Shown here piece by piece: positions 9,956 to 18,677 of a stretch of DNA of 64,000 nucleotides. The position numbers and the translations under genes are program-made. The DNA comes from Eubacteriaceae bacterium CHKCI004 (GTDB lineage: Bacteria > Bacillota > Clostridia > Lachnospirales > Lachnospiraceae), in NCBI GenBank assembly GCA_900016875.1, contig FCNR01000048.1:78399-142398 (forward strand), given 5' to 3'. A model generated the notes under the pieces. The model saw nothing but the letters and a program-made list of their open reading frames with translations. It made no database searches and was not told the DNA's origin. Position 1 is the first letter of the stretch, and each line of letters starts with the position of its first letter.

Positions 9956-12583
9956 ATGGCAAAAAAATGGGTATACCTGTTTACCGAAGGCGATGCCACA
10001 ATGAGAAATCTTCTCGGCGGCAAAGGCGCTAACCTTGCTGAGATGACTAACATTGGTCTGCCTGTACCTCAGGGTTTCACTATCACAACTGAGGCGTGTA
10101 CACAGTACTATGAAGATGGAAGACAGATTAATGATGAGATCCAGGCACAGATCATGGAGTACATCACAAAGATGGAAGAGATCACTGGAAAGAAATTCGG
10201 TGATAAAGAGAATCCTCTTCTGGTTTCCGTTCGTTCCGGTGCTCGTGCATCCATGCCAGGTATGATGGATACTATCCTGAACCTTGGTTTAAATGAAGAC
10301 GTTGTTGAAGTATTGGCTGCAAAATCCGGCAACCCACGTTGGGCTTGGGACTGCTACAGAAGATTCATCCAGATGTATTCTGACGTAGTTATGGAAGTAG
10401 GTAAGAAATACTTCGAAGAATTAATTGACAAAATGAAAGCAGAAAAAGGCGTAACACAGGACGTTGACCTGACTGCTGATGACTTAAAAGAGCTGGCTTC
10501 CCAGTTCAAGGCTGAATATAAAGAGAAGATCGGGGATGATTTCCCGACAGATCCGAAGGAACAGTTAATGGGCGCTATCAAAGCCGTATTCCGTTCCTGG
10601 GACAACCCACGTGCCAACGTATATCGTCGTGACAACGATATCCCATACAGCTGGGGTACTGCTGTTAACGTACAGAGCATGGCATTTGGTAACATGGGCG
10701 ATGACTGTGGTACAGGTGTTGCATTTACCCGTGACCCTGCTACAGGCGAGAAGAAGCTTATGGGTGAGTTCTTAACAAACGCACAGGGCGAGGACGTAGT
10801 TGCCGGTGTTCGTACACCAATGCCGATCGCTCAGATGGAAGAGAAGTTCCCGGAAGCTTTCGAACAGTTCAAACAGGTTTGCAAGACTCTGGAAGATCAC
10901 TACAGAGATATGCAGGACATGGAGTTCACTGTTGAGAACAAGAAGCTTTACATGTTACAGACACGTAACGGTAAGAGAACAGCACAGGCTGCTTTAAAGA
11001 TTGCCTGCGATTTAGTAGATGAGGGAATGAGAACAGAAGAAGAAGCTGTTGCAATGATCGACCCTCGTAACCTTGACACATTATTACATCCTCAGTTCGA
11101 TGCAGAAGCACTGAAGAAAGCTGTTCCTATGGCAAAAGCCCTTGGTGCATCACCGGGAGCTGCATGCGGTAAGATCGTCTTCACAGCAGAAGATGCTAAA
11201 GAATGGGCAGCAAGAGGAGAAAAGGTTATCCTTGTTCGTCTTGAGACATCCCCAGAGGATATCGAAGGTATGAAGAGCGCACAGGGTATCCTGACAGTTC
11301 GTGGTGGTATGACATCTCACGCAGCCGTAGTTGCCCGTGGTATGGGTGCTTGCTGTGTATCCGGATGCGGCGACATCATCATGGACGAAGAGAACAAGAA
11401 GTTCACTCTTAACGGCAAAGAGTTCCACGAAGGAGATCCTATCTCCCTTGACGGTTCCACAGGTAACATCTACGACGGTATCATCCCTACAGTAGACGCT
11501 ACGATCGCCGGTGAGTTCGGACGTATCATGGCATGGGCTGACAAATACAGAACCATGGGCGTACGTACCAACGCAGATACACCTGCAGATGCAAAGAGAG
11601 CTCGTGAGCTGGGCGCTGAAGGTATCGGCCTTTGCCGTACAGAGCATATGTTCTTCGAAGGCGACAGAATCGACGCATTCCGCGAGATGATCTGTGCAGA
11701 TACAGTAGAAGAAAGAGAAGAAGCTCTTGAGAAGATTCTTCCATACCAGCAGGGAGACTTCGAGCAGTTATTCGAAGCTATGGAAGGCAACCCTGTAACA
11801 ATCCGTTTCCTGGATCCGCCTCTGCATGAGTTCGTTCCTCAGACAGAAGAAGATATCAAGAAACTGGCTGACGCTCAGGGCAAGACTGTTGAAGACATCA
11901 AAGCAATCATCGAAGGTCTCAAAGAGTTCAACCCAATGATGGGACATCGTGGATGCCGTCTGACAGTAACATACCCAGAGATCGCTGTTATGCAGACAAA
12001 AGCTGTTATCCGTGCAGCAATGGCTGTTCAGGAGAAACATGCAGACTGGAATATCGTTCCTGAGATCATGATTCCGTTAGTAGGCGAATTAAAAGAACTG
12101 AAATACGTGAAAGAGATCGTTGTTAAGACAGCAGACGCTGAGATTGCAGCTAAAGGCTCCAACCTCAAATACGAAGTTGGTACCATGATCGAGATTCCTC
12201 GTGCAGCATTACTTGCCGACGAGATCGCAAAAGAGGCTGAATTCTTCTGCTTCGGTACAAACGACTTAACACAGATGACATTCGGCTTCTCCCGTGACGA
12301 TGCCGGCAAGTTCCTGGATGCTTACTACGACGCTAAGATCTTCGAGAACGATCCATTCGCTAAACTCGACCAGGATGGCGTTGGTAAGTTAATGGATATG
12401 GCAGTGAAATTAGGTAAAGGCCAGAGAGCTGACCTCCACTGCGGTATCTGTGGCGAGCACGGCGGAGACCCATCTTCCGTAGAATTCTGCTACAAGATTG
12501 GTCTTGACTATGTATCCTGCTCACCATTCCGTGTACCGATCGCTCGTCTTGCAGCAGCACAGGCAGCAATCGCCGCAAAATAA
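9956..12583 (+). CDS. ppdK: Pyruvate, phosphate dikinase
   Basis: Interconverts pyruvate, ATP and phosphate with phosphoenolpyruvate, AMP and pyrophosphate; in gut clostridia it works in glycolysis and PEP recycling. The full 875-residue length matches the family. The N-terminal nucleotide domain has LLGGKGANLAEM and VRSGARASMPGMMDT. The swivelling domain has the phosphohistidine loop GGMTSHAAVVARGMG (about residues 450-464). The C-terminal PEP domain has FGTNDLTQMTFGFSRDD and the active Cys loop CGICGEHGGDP. The start follows AAGGAGGAACAACA. Codon use is strongly biased, as in highly expressed genes, unlike the genes downstream. Confidence 0.98.
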   Translation: MAKKWVYLFTEGDATMRNLLGGKGANLAEMTNIGLPVPQGFTITTEACTQYYEDGRQINDEIQAQIMEYITKMEEITGKKFGDKENPLLVSVRSGARASMPGMMDTILNLGLNEDVVEVLAAKSGNPRWAWDCYRRFIQMYSDVVMEVGKKYFEELIDKMKAEKGVTQDVDLTADDLKELASQFKAEYKEKIGDDFPTDPKEQLMGAIKAVFRSWDNPRANVYRRDNDIPYSWGTAVNVQSMAFGNMGDDCGTGVAFTRDPATGEKKLMGEFLTNAQGEDVVAGVRTPMPIAQMEEKFPEAFEQFKQVCKTLEDHYRDMQDMEFTVENKKLYMLQTRNGKRTAQAALKIACDLVDEGMRTEEEAVAMIDPRNLDTLLHPQFDAEALKKAVPMAKALGASPGAACGKIVFTAEDAKEWAARGEKVILVRLETSPEDIEGMKSAQGILTVRGGMTSHAAVVARGMGACCVSGCGDIIMDEENKKFTLNGKEFHEGDPISLDGSTGNIYDGIIPTVDATIAGEFGRIMAWADKYRTMGVRTNADTPADAKRARELGAEGIGLCRTEHMFFEGDRIDAFREMICADTVEEREEALEKILPYQQGDFEQLFEAMEGNPVTIRFLDPPLHEFVPQTEEDIKKLADAQGKTVEDIKAIIEGLKEFNPMMGHRGCRLTVTYPEIAVMQTKAVIRAAMAVQEKHADWNIVPEIMIPLVGELKELKYVKEIVVKTADAEIAAKGSNLKYEVGTMIEIPRAALLADEIAKEAEFFCFGTNDLTQMTFGFSRDDAGKFLDAYYDAKIFENDPFAKLDQDGVGKLMDMAVKLGKGQRADLHCGICGEHGGDPSSVEFCYKIGLDYVSCSPFRVPIARLAAAQAAIAAK

Positions 12584-12630
12584 TTACTGCGGTTCGCGGA
12601 TAGAAGTGCATAGAATATAAGCAATATTGG

Positions 12631-12667
12631 CAGCGTCCTGCTCTTTGGAGCAGGGCGCTGTTTTTTT
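12631..12667 (+). terminator. Rho-independent terminator of ppdK
   Basis: CAGCG-CCTGCTC pairs with GAGCAGG-GCGCTG around TTTG, followed by seven T. It closes the core-genome segment; the AT-rich island starts right after it. Confidence 0.93.
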
Positions 12668-12671
12668 GCAC

Positions 12672-12751
12672 TCTAAAGTGGTTTTATTCGGTAAAATGAG
12701 AGAAAAATGCCTGAAAACAATAAAAAAAGGTCTGTCTCAATGAGAAAAAAG
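12672..12751 (+). repeat. Partial copy (D) of the 190 bp intergenic repeat
   Basis: The segment from CTAAAGTGGTTTTATTCGG through GGTCTGTCTCAATGAGAAAA matches the middle of the repeat found at 21906, 23884 and 26671 with scattered changes. The left end and right inverted end are missing, so this is a decayed copy at the island edge. Confidence 0.7.
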
Positions 12752-12804
12752 TCGGTTTTTATGAATTTAGATAAGAAATCTAAAACATAGAAACTGGCTT
12801 TTTT
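12749..12804 (+). terminator. Hairpin repeat H1, terminator-like
   Basis: An imperfect long hairpin: GTCGGTTTTTATGAATTTAG pairs with the arm ending CATAGAAACTGGC and is followed by TTTTTT. Close relatives lie at 27209 and 32621, so this is a repeat family with a terminator-like fold. Confidence 0.65.
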
Positions 12805-12898
12805 GTGTTGTTTTGAAAAAAATAATGCAGAAGACCATGGTATAGTGAATAAGTAGAATACTAACGATATGGAACGGTTTGAGGAAAAGGGAGAAAAC

Positions 12899-13930
12899 AT
12901 GCTTATAAAAAATACAATGAGTAAATTTACTTTTGTTATGAAACAGATTATTTACAGTGTTGTAGTTTGGCTTTTGAATAATAGTTTATCCTATGACAAA
13001 ATGGATGAATTAGGAATATCAGAGCTGTTGCTATTATACTTTTTGTATGAATGCTTTCTGATTGGAATAGCGATAGAAATAGAAAAAAGAAGAAATGAGA
13101 TTAGCATAGCCATGAATATTATAATTGCATATGGATTATATATCGCGGCCAGCTATTATGAAACCAGGAAAGAAATTGTGCTTTCTGTATTTTTTGGCGC
13201 CATAATAGTATCAATTTTTTTCATTCGATTAATATTCAAAGAAAAGATAGATGAAAAAAAGAAATATAGGAATTTGTTGAGGAATCGCATTTTTCAATCT
13301 GCTGCTATAGTACAGTTGACTTTATCTATAAGTATGCTTATTTTAACAGTATTAATTTTTGGAGTAAACAAATCAGAAAGAATAATAGCGCAGAGAACAG
13401 AAACCGTGAATATGAACATAGAGGCAGATTCCGGTACATTAAAAAATAATGAGAAGGTTATTTTAAAGCTTCAGGAAAAATCCTGGTATAAATTATCTTT
13501 GACAGAAAGGGTGAATACACTTGTCGCTATCGCTGATATGGAATGTGTTTACCTGGGGATGCCAAAAGATTTGGTTATTGCAGCAGATCACACGTTGGAA
13601 GACACGACACTGGGAACATATGAAGACAGAGAAAATGAAATCACAATTAATATGAATGTCATTTATGAATCAGGAGAACAATCTCTGGAAGTACTGCTGC
13701 ATGAAATACGTCATGCTTTTCAACATCGTTTGGTAGAAGCATATCGGAAAATAGATGACGAAGAAAAAAATTTAAAGGTATTTCAGGAAATAAAATTATT
13801 TGCTTCGGAATTTAGAAATTATGAAGATAAAAATTATAAAATTTATTATAATCAGCGCTGCGAACAAGATTGCAGAGAATATGCCAGGGAACGGATGGAA
13901 GAGTATTATTCCGTAATATATGATAAATGA
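12899..13930 (+). CDS. Membrane protein with C-terminal HEXXH metallopeptidase-like motif
   Basis: The protein has about 343 residues. Five hydrophobic segments cover roughly residues 8-175 (for example LLLLYFLYECFLIGIAIEIE and AAIVQLTLSISMLILTVLIF). A soluble C-terminal domain carries LLHEIRHAFQHRL, whose HEIRH (His268, Glu269, His272) is a zincin signature. I do not recognise the family and cannot name a third ligand with certainty. An in-frame ATG exists at 12869, but AAGGGAG precedes the ATG at 12899. It stands alone between hairpin repeat H1 and the YbjN-FtsH operon, and is AT-rich like the rest of the island. A secreted or membrane protease role is inference. Confidence 0.6.
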   Translation: MLIKNTMSKFTFVMKQIIYSVVVWLLNNSLSYDKMDELGISELLLLYFLYECFLIGIAIEIEKRRNEISIAMNIIIAYGLYIAASYYETRKEIVLSVFFGAIIVSIFFIRLIFKEKIDEKKKYRNLLRNRIFQSAAIVQLTLSISMLILTVLIFGVNKSERIIAQRTETVNMNIEADSGTLKNNEKVILKLQEKSWYKLSLTERVNTLVAIADMECVYLGMPKDLVIAADHTLEDTTLGTYEDRENEITINMNVIYESGEQSLEVLLHEIRHAFQHRLVEAYRKIDDEEKNLKVFQEIKLFASEFRNYEDKNYKIYYNQRCEQDCREYARERMEEYYSVIYDK

Positions 13931-13980
13931 AAAAGACATCTTTATCCCAAATGAGTTGATAAGATAAAAAATTTTGTCTA

Positions 13981-14030
13981 TTTTTTATAAAAAAAGATGG
14001 AAAAATAGAAAAAAATAGTTTAATATATAA
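13981..14030 (+). promoter_or_regulatory. AT-rich shared promoter-like element
   Basis: TTTTTTATAAAAAAAGATGG and AAAAAAATAGTTTAATATAT resemble the AT-rich blocks just before the cas13a leader region (27271) and before the DUF3800 gene (32683). It precedes the YbjN-FtsH-TIR operon by about 70 bases. The resemblance could partly be low complexity. Confidence 0.4.
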
Positions 14031-14103
14031 AAAGATAGCTATTGTTTTGGTGAAATTGAAACTATAAAAACAAAAAATCAAAATAGCAAAGGAGGAATTA
14101 AAC

Positions 14104-14520
14104 ATGACAGAAGTAGCAAATTTATTGATTAAGGAAATGCAGGAAAAAGGACTTAAGTATCTGGATGTGATTGAAGAACAGGAACATACGATTGTTTCCG
14201 TTGGGTTTAATTTAAGTTCTGCCAGCGTAAAAATCCATGTCTTTTGTGAGAATGACAATAATAATGTGGCAATACGATGCTTTGGATTTTTGAAAGTTAA
14301 TGAGAGTCAATTTCCGAAAGCGCTGTTATGCTGCAATGAATTAAATCAGAAAATGCGTTGGGTGAAATTCTACATTGGTGATGAGGGAGAAATTAATATT
14401 GAAGATGATGCGATTGTAGATAATATCACGGCGGGTTCTGAATTATTACAACTGGTAATGAGAATGGCGTCAATTGCTGATGACGCATACCCTATTATTA
14501 ACAGGGCAATTTGGTCATAA
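14104..14520 (+). CDS. YbjN-domain protein
   Basis: Small soluble protein of 138 residues. The layout, an N-terminal helix then a strand-rich core (SVKIHVFCENDNNNVAIRCFG) and a C-terminal helical pair, matches YbjN / type III secretion chaperone-like folds (tandem alpha-beta-beta-alpha). Members are usually adaptor or chaperone-like and have no catalytic residues. The start at 14104 follows AAAGGAGGAATTAAAC, a strong site. It opens the operon that continues into the giant AAA/FtsH-like fusion, so a role as adaptor or inhibitor of that protease is a reasonable guess, not shown by sequence. Confidence 0.6.
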   Translation: MTEVANLLIKEMQEKGLKYLDVIEEQEHTIVSVGFNLSSASVKIHVFCENDNNNVAIRCFGFLKVNESQFPKALLCCNELNQKMRWVKFYIGDEGEINIEDDAIVDNITAGSELLQLVMRMASIADDAYPIINRAIWS

Positions 14521-14535
14521 TCAAAAGGTAAACAT

Positions 14536-14567
14536 ACAGTCTGTAGTTTTCAAAAACTGCAGACTGT
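14536..14567 (+). promoter_or_regulatory. Strong hairpin between the YbjN-like and FtsH-like genes
   Basis: ACAGTCTGTAGTTTT pairs with AAAACTGCAGACTGT with one mismatch and almost no loop. No T-run follows on either strand, so it is not a normal terminator. It may mark an RNA processing site or stabilise one half of the operon mRNA. The ribosome site AAAGGAG of the next gene lies just beyond it. Confidence 0.5.
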
Positions 14568-14583
14568 GTAAAAGGAGAAGTTC

Positions 14584-17500
14584 ATGCAGACAAAATTATT
14601 GGAAAGTATCTTACAGAAAGCGAAACAATTACAGATGGATAATAAGAAAAAATGTTTAAATGTGCCATGCCTGTATGTAGCTATATTGGATATCTGTAAA
14701 GAAGGAGATTCCCGTATGGCCGGAAAATATGATCAGGAGGAATGGAAAACATTATTGCAGATGGTAAAAAAAGACTGCATAGAAGACAGAGAAAGTTTAA
14801 TCTATCTGATCAATCAATCTTCTGACGAATCATATGTAAAGTGGTCGAGAGAATTTCGGATTTGGTTGAGCATGAACAGACGGTCGGCGGTTGATGCTTA
14901 TAAATATATCAGAAAATACGGAAATATTTCTGCTGACATACAGAGTTTAAATAATAAAAAAGAAGACAGCGATATACATAGTACAGAAGAACAGGTCATT
15001 TCTGAACCGGAGAAAAAAGATAATAACATTTCTATAGAACAAATTGTTGAACAAACAGTTCTTTTGCGTGAAACATTGCTGGATAAAATAATTGGACAAA
15101 ATCATGTCGTTACCAAGTTTGCGGACGGTTATTTTGAAGGTGAATTAACATCTCTGATTGATGAAAAAAGAAAAGGGCCGAAGTCTGTGTTCCTTTTTGC
15201 CGGAAGTCCGGGGGTAGGCAAGACATTTCTGGCTACAGAGGCAGCTTCAATATTAAAATTGCCGACCATTAGACTTGATATGAGCGGATATGCCGATGGA
15301 AATGCAGCCTTTGAATTGACAGGCGCAAGTTCGAATTTTCAATCTCCACAGCCAGGAGTATTAACAGGTTTTGTGCATGACAATCCCAAATCGGTTATTA
15401 TTTTTGATGAAATAGAAAAGACTCACCATAACGTAATTCATTTATTTTTACAGGTATTAGACGCTGGTTTTCTGTATGACAGCTACTATGCAAAAAAAAT
15501 ATCTTTTTTGGATACGATACTGATTTTTACAACGAATGCAGGAAAACAGTTATATACAGATTCTTTAAAACAAAATTTTTCCGATGTACCTAAACAGGTA
15601 ATCATCAATGCCTTGGAAAAAGATATTAATCCAATGACAGGGAAATCATTTTTTCCGCAGGCTATTTGTTCCAGGCTTGCTTCAGGAAATGTATTTTTGT
15701 TTAATCATTTATCAGCCAATGATTTATCTATTATTGCCGCAAGAAAATTATTGGAATGTCAGGAAAATTTTACCCGCAAATTTGCTATTGAATCCTCTAA
15801 TTGTGAAATATTGGCCACTACGCTTCTATTTTCTTTAGGGGGACATTGCGATGCACGAAATCTGACCGGAGCAATTAAAAAGTTCTTTTCGTCAGAAATA
15901 TTTGAGATGTTCAGATTATATGATAAAAAGACATTACTGAAAAAAATTAATTGGAAGTTAGATTTAGAAAATGCGGATGTTTCAGTGCAAGAATTATATG
16001 AATTACCTGACGATAGTGCATTTTTGTTTTTTGGAGATAAAAGATTAGAAGATTCCGCAGTAAATTGGAGAGGAAAAGGTAATTTCCTTTTTACAGATGA
16101 TATAGATAAAGCCAGAAAAATAATTAAAAATCATGAACTGAATTTTATTGCAGTCGACTATCTGTATGGTTCGACAGATAAAAAGAAATATTTAAATGCT
16201 GAAGATGTTTCTTCCGATGGGAAAATATTATTTGAAGAAATCAAAAAGGAATATCCGGAACTCCCGGTATATATATGGGAAACAGATTTATATGAATATA
16301 ACAGAGAAGAGAAAGTGTCTTTTTTTAATAAAGGAGCCAATGATATTCTGAAAATAAATTTTCATATATCAGAAAAAGATGAGGAATTGATTGATTGTTT
16401 GATGATTCAATTACAGCAGCAAAAAGCTCTGGATCTTTTGAAAACGAAGCATCAACTTGTATCTTTCGAAACGTCACAGGAATTGAATGAAGATGGGACC
16501 GTTGGAGAGATTCGGGTATTTGACCTTAGAATTTCAACCGCAATTGAAGCAGACGAACAAAAAGATATTGTTTCTGCGGAGGAAAAACCAAATTTGCATT
16601 GGGAAGATATTGTTGTATCACAAGATGCAAAAGAAGAGTTGCAATATTTTCAGGGGTATTTGAATCATACAAAAGAATTCTTAAAAAAAGGAGCGAAAGC
16701 GCCGAAAGGAATTTTATTATATGGGCCTCCGGGAACGGGGAAAACTTCATTGGCAAAGGTGATGGCATCAGAATCAGATGTGACTTTTTTGTCAGTATCT
16801 GCAGACCAGTTTATCAGTAAATGGGCTGGAGAAGGACCTCAGTCAGTGCATCATATTTTTTCTGTTGCAAGAAAGTATGCTCCGGCCATTCTATTTATTG
16901 ATGAAATTGATGCAATTGGACGCAGGCGCTCCGGCGAGGATTCCCATGATGGAAGACAGGAGATTTTAAATGCATTGTTAACTGAAATGGATGGTTTTAA
17001 AAATATATCAAAAAAACCGGTATTGGTTATGGCCGCGACAAACCTTGGCGGTAATAATAGAAATACAGGTGCGCTGGATCCGGCGCTTGTCAGAAGATTT
17101 GACAGAAGTATATGTATCGATCTCCCGGACCAGGCGGGAAGAAAAAAACTGATTCAGATTTTATGTAGAAAAAATAAGATAATTCAGATTAGCGAAAGCA
17201 TGATGGACAATCTGGCTGAACGTTCTATTGGTATGAGTCCGGCGTTAATTGAAGGGGCAATAAACGCCGCCATCAGAGATGCCATACGAAACAACGGGTA
17301 TGTGACAGATGACATTATTAATGAGGCTTTTGAAAAATATAATAATGGGGAAGAGAAGCATTGGGATAAAACAGAACTGGTGAAAACTGCACGTCATGAA
17401 GCTGGCCATGCACTGCTCAGTAATTATTATAATGAAAAACCATCATACCTTACAATTACAGCAAGGGATAATCACGGCGGTTATATGTTATATGGCGGTT

Positions 17501-17895
17501 CTGAAACGAAAGGTTCCTATACAAAGACAGAGCTGCTGCATAAAATAGCAATTGCTCTGGGTGGCAGAGCCGCGGAACTTGTATATTATGGTGAAGAAGA
17601 AGGTCTGTCGACCGGACCGTCCGAAGATTTGAAATCAGCAGTGTCAATTGCAGAAAGTATGATTTGTCGTTATGGAATGTTTGAGGAAATAACATTAGGT
17701 GTTTTATCAGAAGAACAAATTTCTGATGAATTATCAAAGGAGATTCAAATGAAAATAAATAGTATTCTCTCTGAACAGCTGGAAACTGCAAAAAACATTA
17801 TCAGAGCACACTCATCATTAATGGAAGCCTTAGTCGACGCTTTATTAAAGAAAAACTATTTAAACAAAAAAGAAATACAGGATATACTGGGATAA
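14584..17895 (+). CDS. AAA (ClpB/ClpX-like) - receiver-like - FtsH AAA - M41 protease fusion, 1103 residues
   Basis: Two ATPases and a protease in one soluble chain. Residues about 155-460 form a Clp-type AAA module with Walker A GSPGVGKTFL and Walker B VIIFDEIEKTH. Residues about 485-615 resemble a response-regulator receiver (FIAVDYLYG as the acidic strand, LPVYIWETD, KGANDILK). Residues about 690-920 are an FtsH-type AAA: GPPGTGKTSL, ILFIDEIDAIG, and second region of homology ALDPALVRRFDR. The end is an M41 peptidase with HEAGH (about 937-941) and STGPSEDLKSAVSIAE, which provides the third zinc ligand. No membrane helices are visible, unlike real FtsH. The start has AAAGGAGAAGTTC. It lies 63 bases after the YbjN gene and 34 before the methyltransferase, so probably one operon. 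Confidence 0.85.
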   Translation: MQTKLLESILQKAKQLQMDNKKKCLNVPCLYVAILDICKEGDSRMAGKYDQEEWKTLLQMVKKDCIEDRESLIYLINQSSDESYVKWSREFRIWLSMNRRSAVDAYKYIRKYGNISADIQSLNNKKEDSDIHSTEEQVISEPEKKDNNISIEQIVEQTVLLRETLLDKIIGQNHVVTKFADGYFEGELTSLIDEKRKGPKSVFLFAGSPGVGKTFLATEAASILKLPTIRLDMSGYADGNAAFELTGASSNFQSPQPGVLTGFVHDNPKSVIIFDEIEKTHHNVIHLFLQVLDAGFLYDSYYAKKISFLDTILIFTTNAGKQLYTDSLKQNFSDVPKQVIINALEKDINPMTGKSFFPQAICSRLASGNVFLFNHLSANDLSIIAARKLLECQENFTRKFAIESSNCEILATTLLFSLGGHCDARNLTGAIKKFFSSEIFEMFRLYDKKTLLKKINWKLDLENADVSVQELYELPDDSAFLFFGDKRLEDSAVNWRGKGNFLFTDDIDKARKIIKNHELNFIAVDYLYGSTDKKKYLNAEDVSSDGKILFEEIKKEYPELPVYIWETDLYEYNREEKVSFFNKGANDILKINFHISEKDEELIDCLMIQLQQQKALDLLKTKHQLVSFETSQELNEDGTVGEIRVFDLRISTAIEADEQKDIVSAEEKPNLHWEDIVVSQDAKEELQYFQGYLNHTKEFLKKGAKAPKGILLYGPPGTGKTSLAKVMASESDVTFLSVSADQFISKWAGEGPQSVHHIFSVARKYAPAILFIDEIDAIGRRRSGEDSHDGRQEILNALLTEMDGFKNISKKPVLVMAATNLGGNNRNTGALDPALVRRFDRSICIDLPDQAGRKKLIQILCRKNKIIQISESMMDNLAERSIGMSPALIEGAINAAIRDAIRNNGYVTDDIINEAFEKYNNGEEKHWDKTELVKTARHEAGHALLSNYYNEKPSYLTITARDNHGGYMLYGGSETKGSYTKTELLHKIAIALGGRAAELVYYGEEEGLSTGPSEDLKSAVSIAESMICRYGMFEEITLGVLSEEQISDELSKEIQMKINSILSEQLETAKNIIRAHSSLMEALVDALLKKNYLNKKEIQDILG

Positions 17896-17929
17896 TTTAA
17901 TGGATATATTAGAGTAGGAGGGCTTTGTC

Positions 17930-18676
17930 TTGGATGCTTTATATGATAATGAAAAGTTTTTTCATAATTATTTGAATTTGAGACGTGATGCAAAAAATTA
18001 TAATGATTTATTTGAACAGCCGCAAATGATGGATATGTTACCGGATGTACGCGGAAAACAGATTCTTGAACTCGGATGCGGATATGGTGCGACTAGTATC
18101 AAATTCATAAAAAGAGGTGCTGAGTATGTATATGCTTTTGATATCTCTAAAAATATGATTGAAAAAGCCCAAAAGGAAAATTCACATAAAAAGATTATGT
18201 ACTCCTGCATGAATATGGATGATCTGGATAAATTGGCTGGTACATGGGATATTGCCTTTAGTTCGCTTGCATTTCATTATGTTGAAAACATTGAACAACT
18301 TTTTCAGAATATTAACCATATTCTTGTGCCGGAGGGAGTTCTTCTCTTTTCTATGGAACATCCAATTGTTACTGCAGCGATGAAAGAGTGTGTCTGTGAA
18401 TTTGATTCTAATGGAGAACCGCTTTATTTCAAGTTGGATCATTACGGAAAAACGGGGGAAAGAAATGTTGTCTGGCTGGATACGCTTGTGAAAAAATATC
18501 ATCGTACAGTTGCTGATATTGTTAATAGTCTGCTCCATGCAGGTTTTATTATTGATGAACTACGTGAACCTCTTCCTGAGGTATCCCTGATGGAAAGCAA
18601 TCCGAGAATGCATCAGGAAATCCATCGCCCCAGTTACTTAATGTGCAGATGCCATAAAAAGGACAGTGATAATTGA
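17930..18676 (+). CDS. Class I SAM-dependent methyltransferase
   Basis: Predicted SAM-dependent methyltransferase of 248 residues. Motif I is ILELGCGYGATS (about residues 44-55), followed by the acidic strand YAFDIS and the post-motif segment DIAFSSLAFHYVEN. It resembles UbiE/Methyltransf_11-type enzymes, whose substrate is usually small; the substrate here is unknown. The start is taken as the TTG at 17930, preceded by TAGGAGGGCTTTGTC. Its stop is one base before the ATG of the TIR gene, so the two are translationally linked. Nothing suggests a DNA methylase (no target-recognition domain). Confidence 0.85.
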   Translation: MDALYDNEKFFHNYLNLRRDAKNYNDLFEQPQMMDMLPDVRGKQILELGCGYGATSIKFIKRGAEYVYAFDISKNMIEKAQKENSHKKIMYSCMNMDDLDKLAGTWDIAFSSLAFHYVENIEQLFQNINHILVPEGVLLFSMEHPIVTAAMKECVCEFDSNGEPLYFKLDHYGKTGERNVVWLDTLVKKYHRTVADIVNSLLHAGFIIDELREPLPEVSLMESNPRMHQEIHRPSYLMCRCHKKDSDN

Positions 18677-18677
18677 T

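Noticed and set aside
14536..14567. Terminator between the YbjN-like and FtsH-like genes
   Set aside because: A strong hairpin but no T-run on either strand, and the next gene's ribosome site follows at once.
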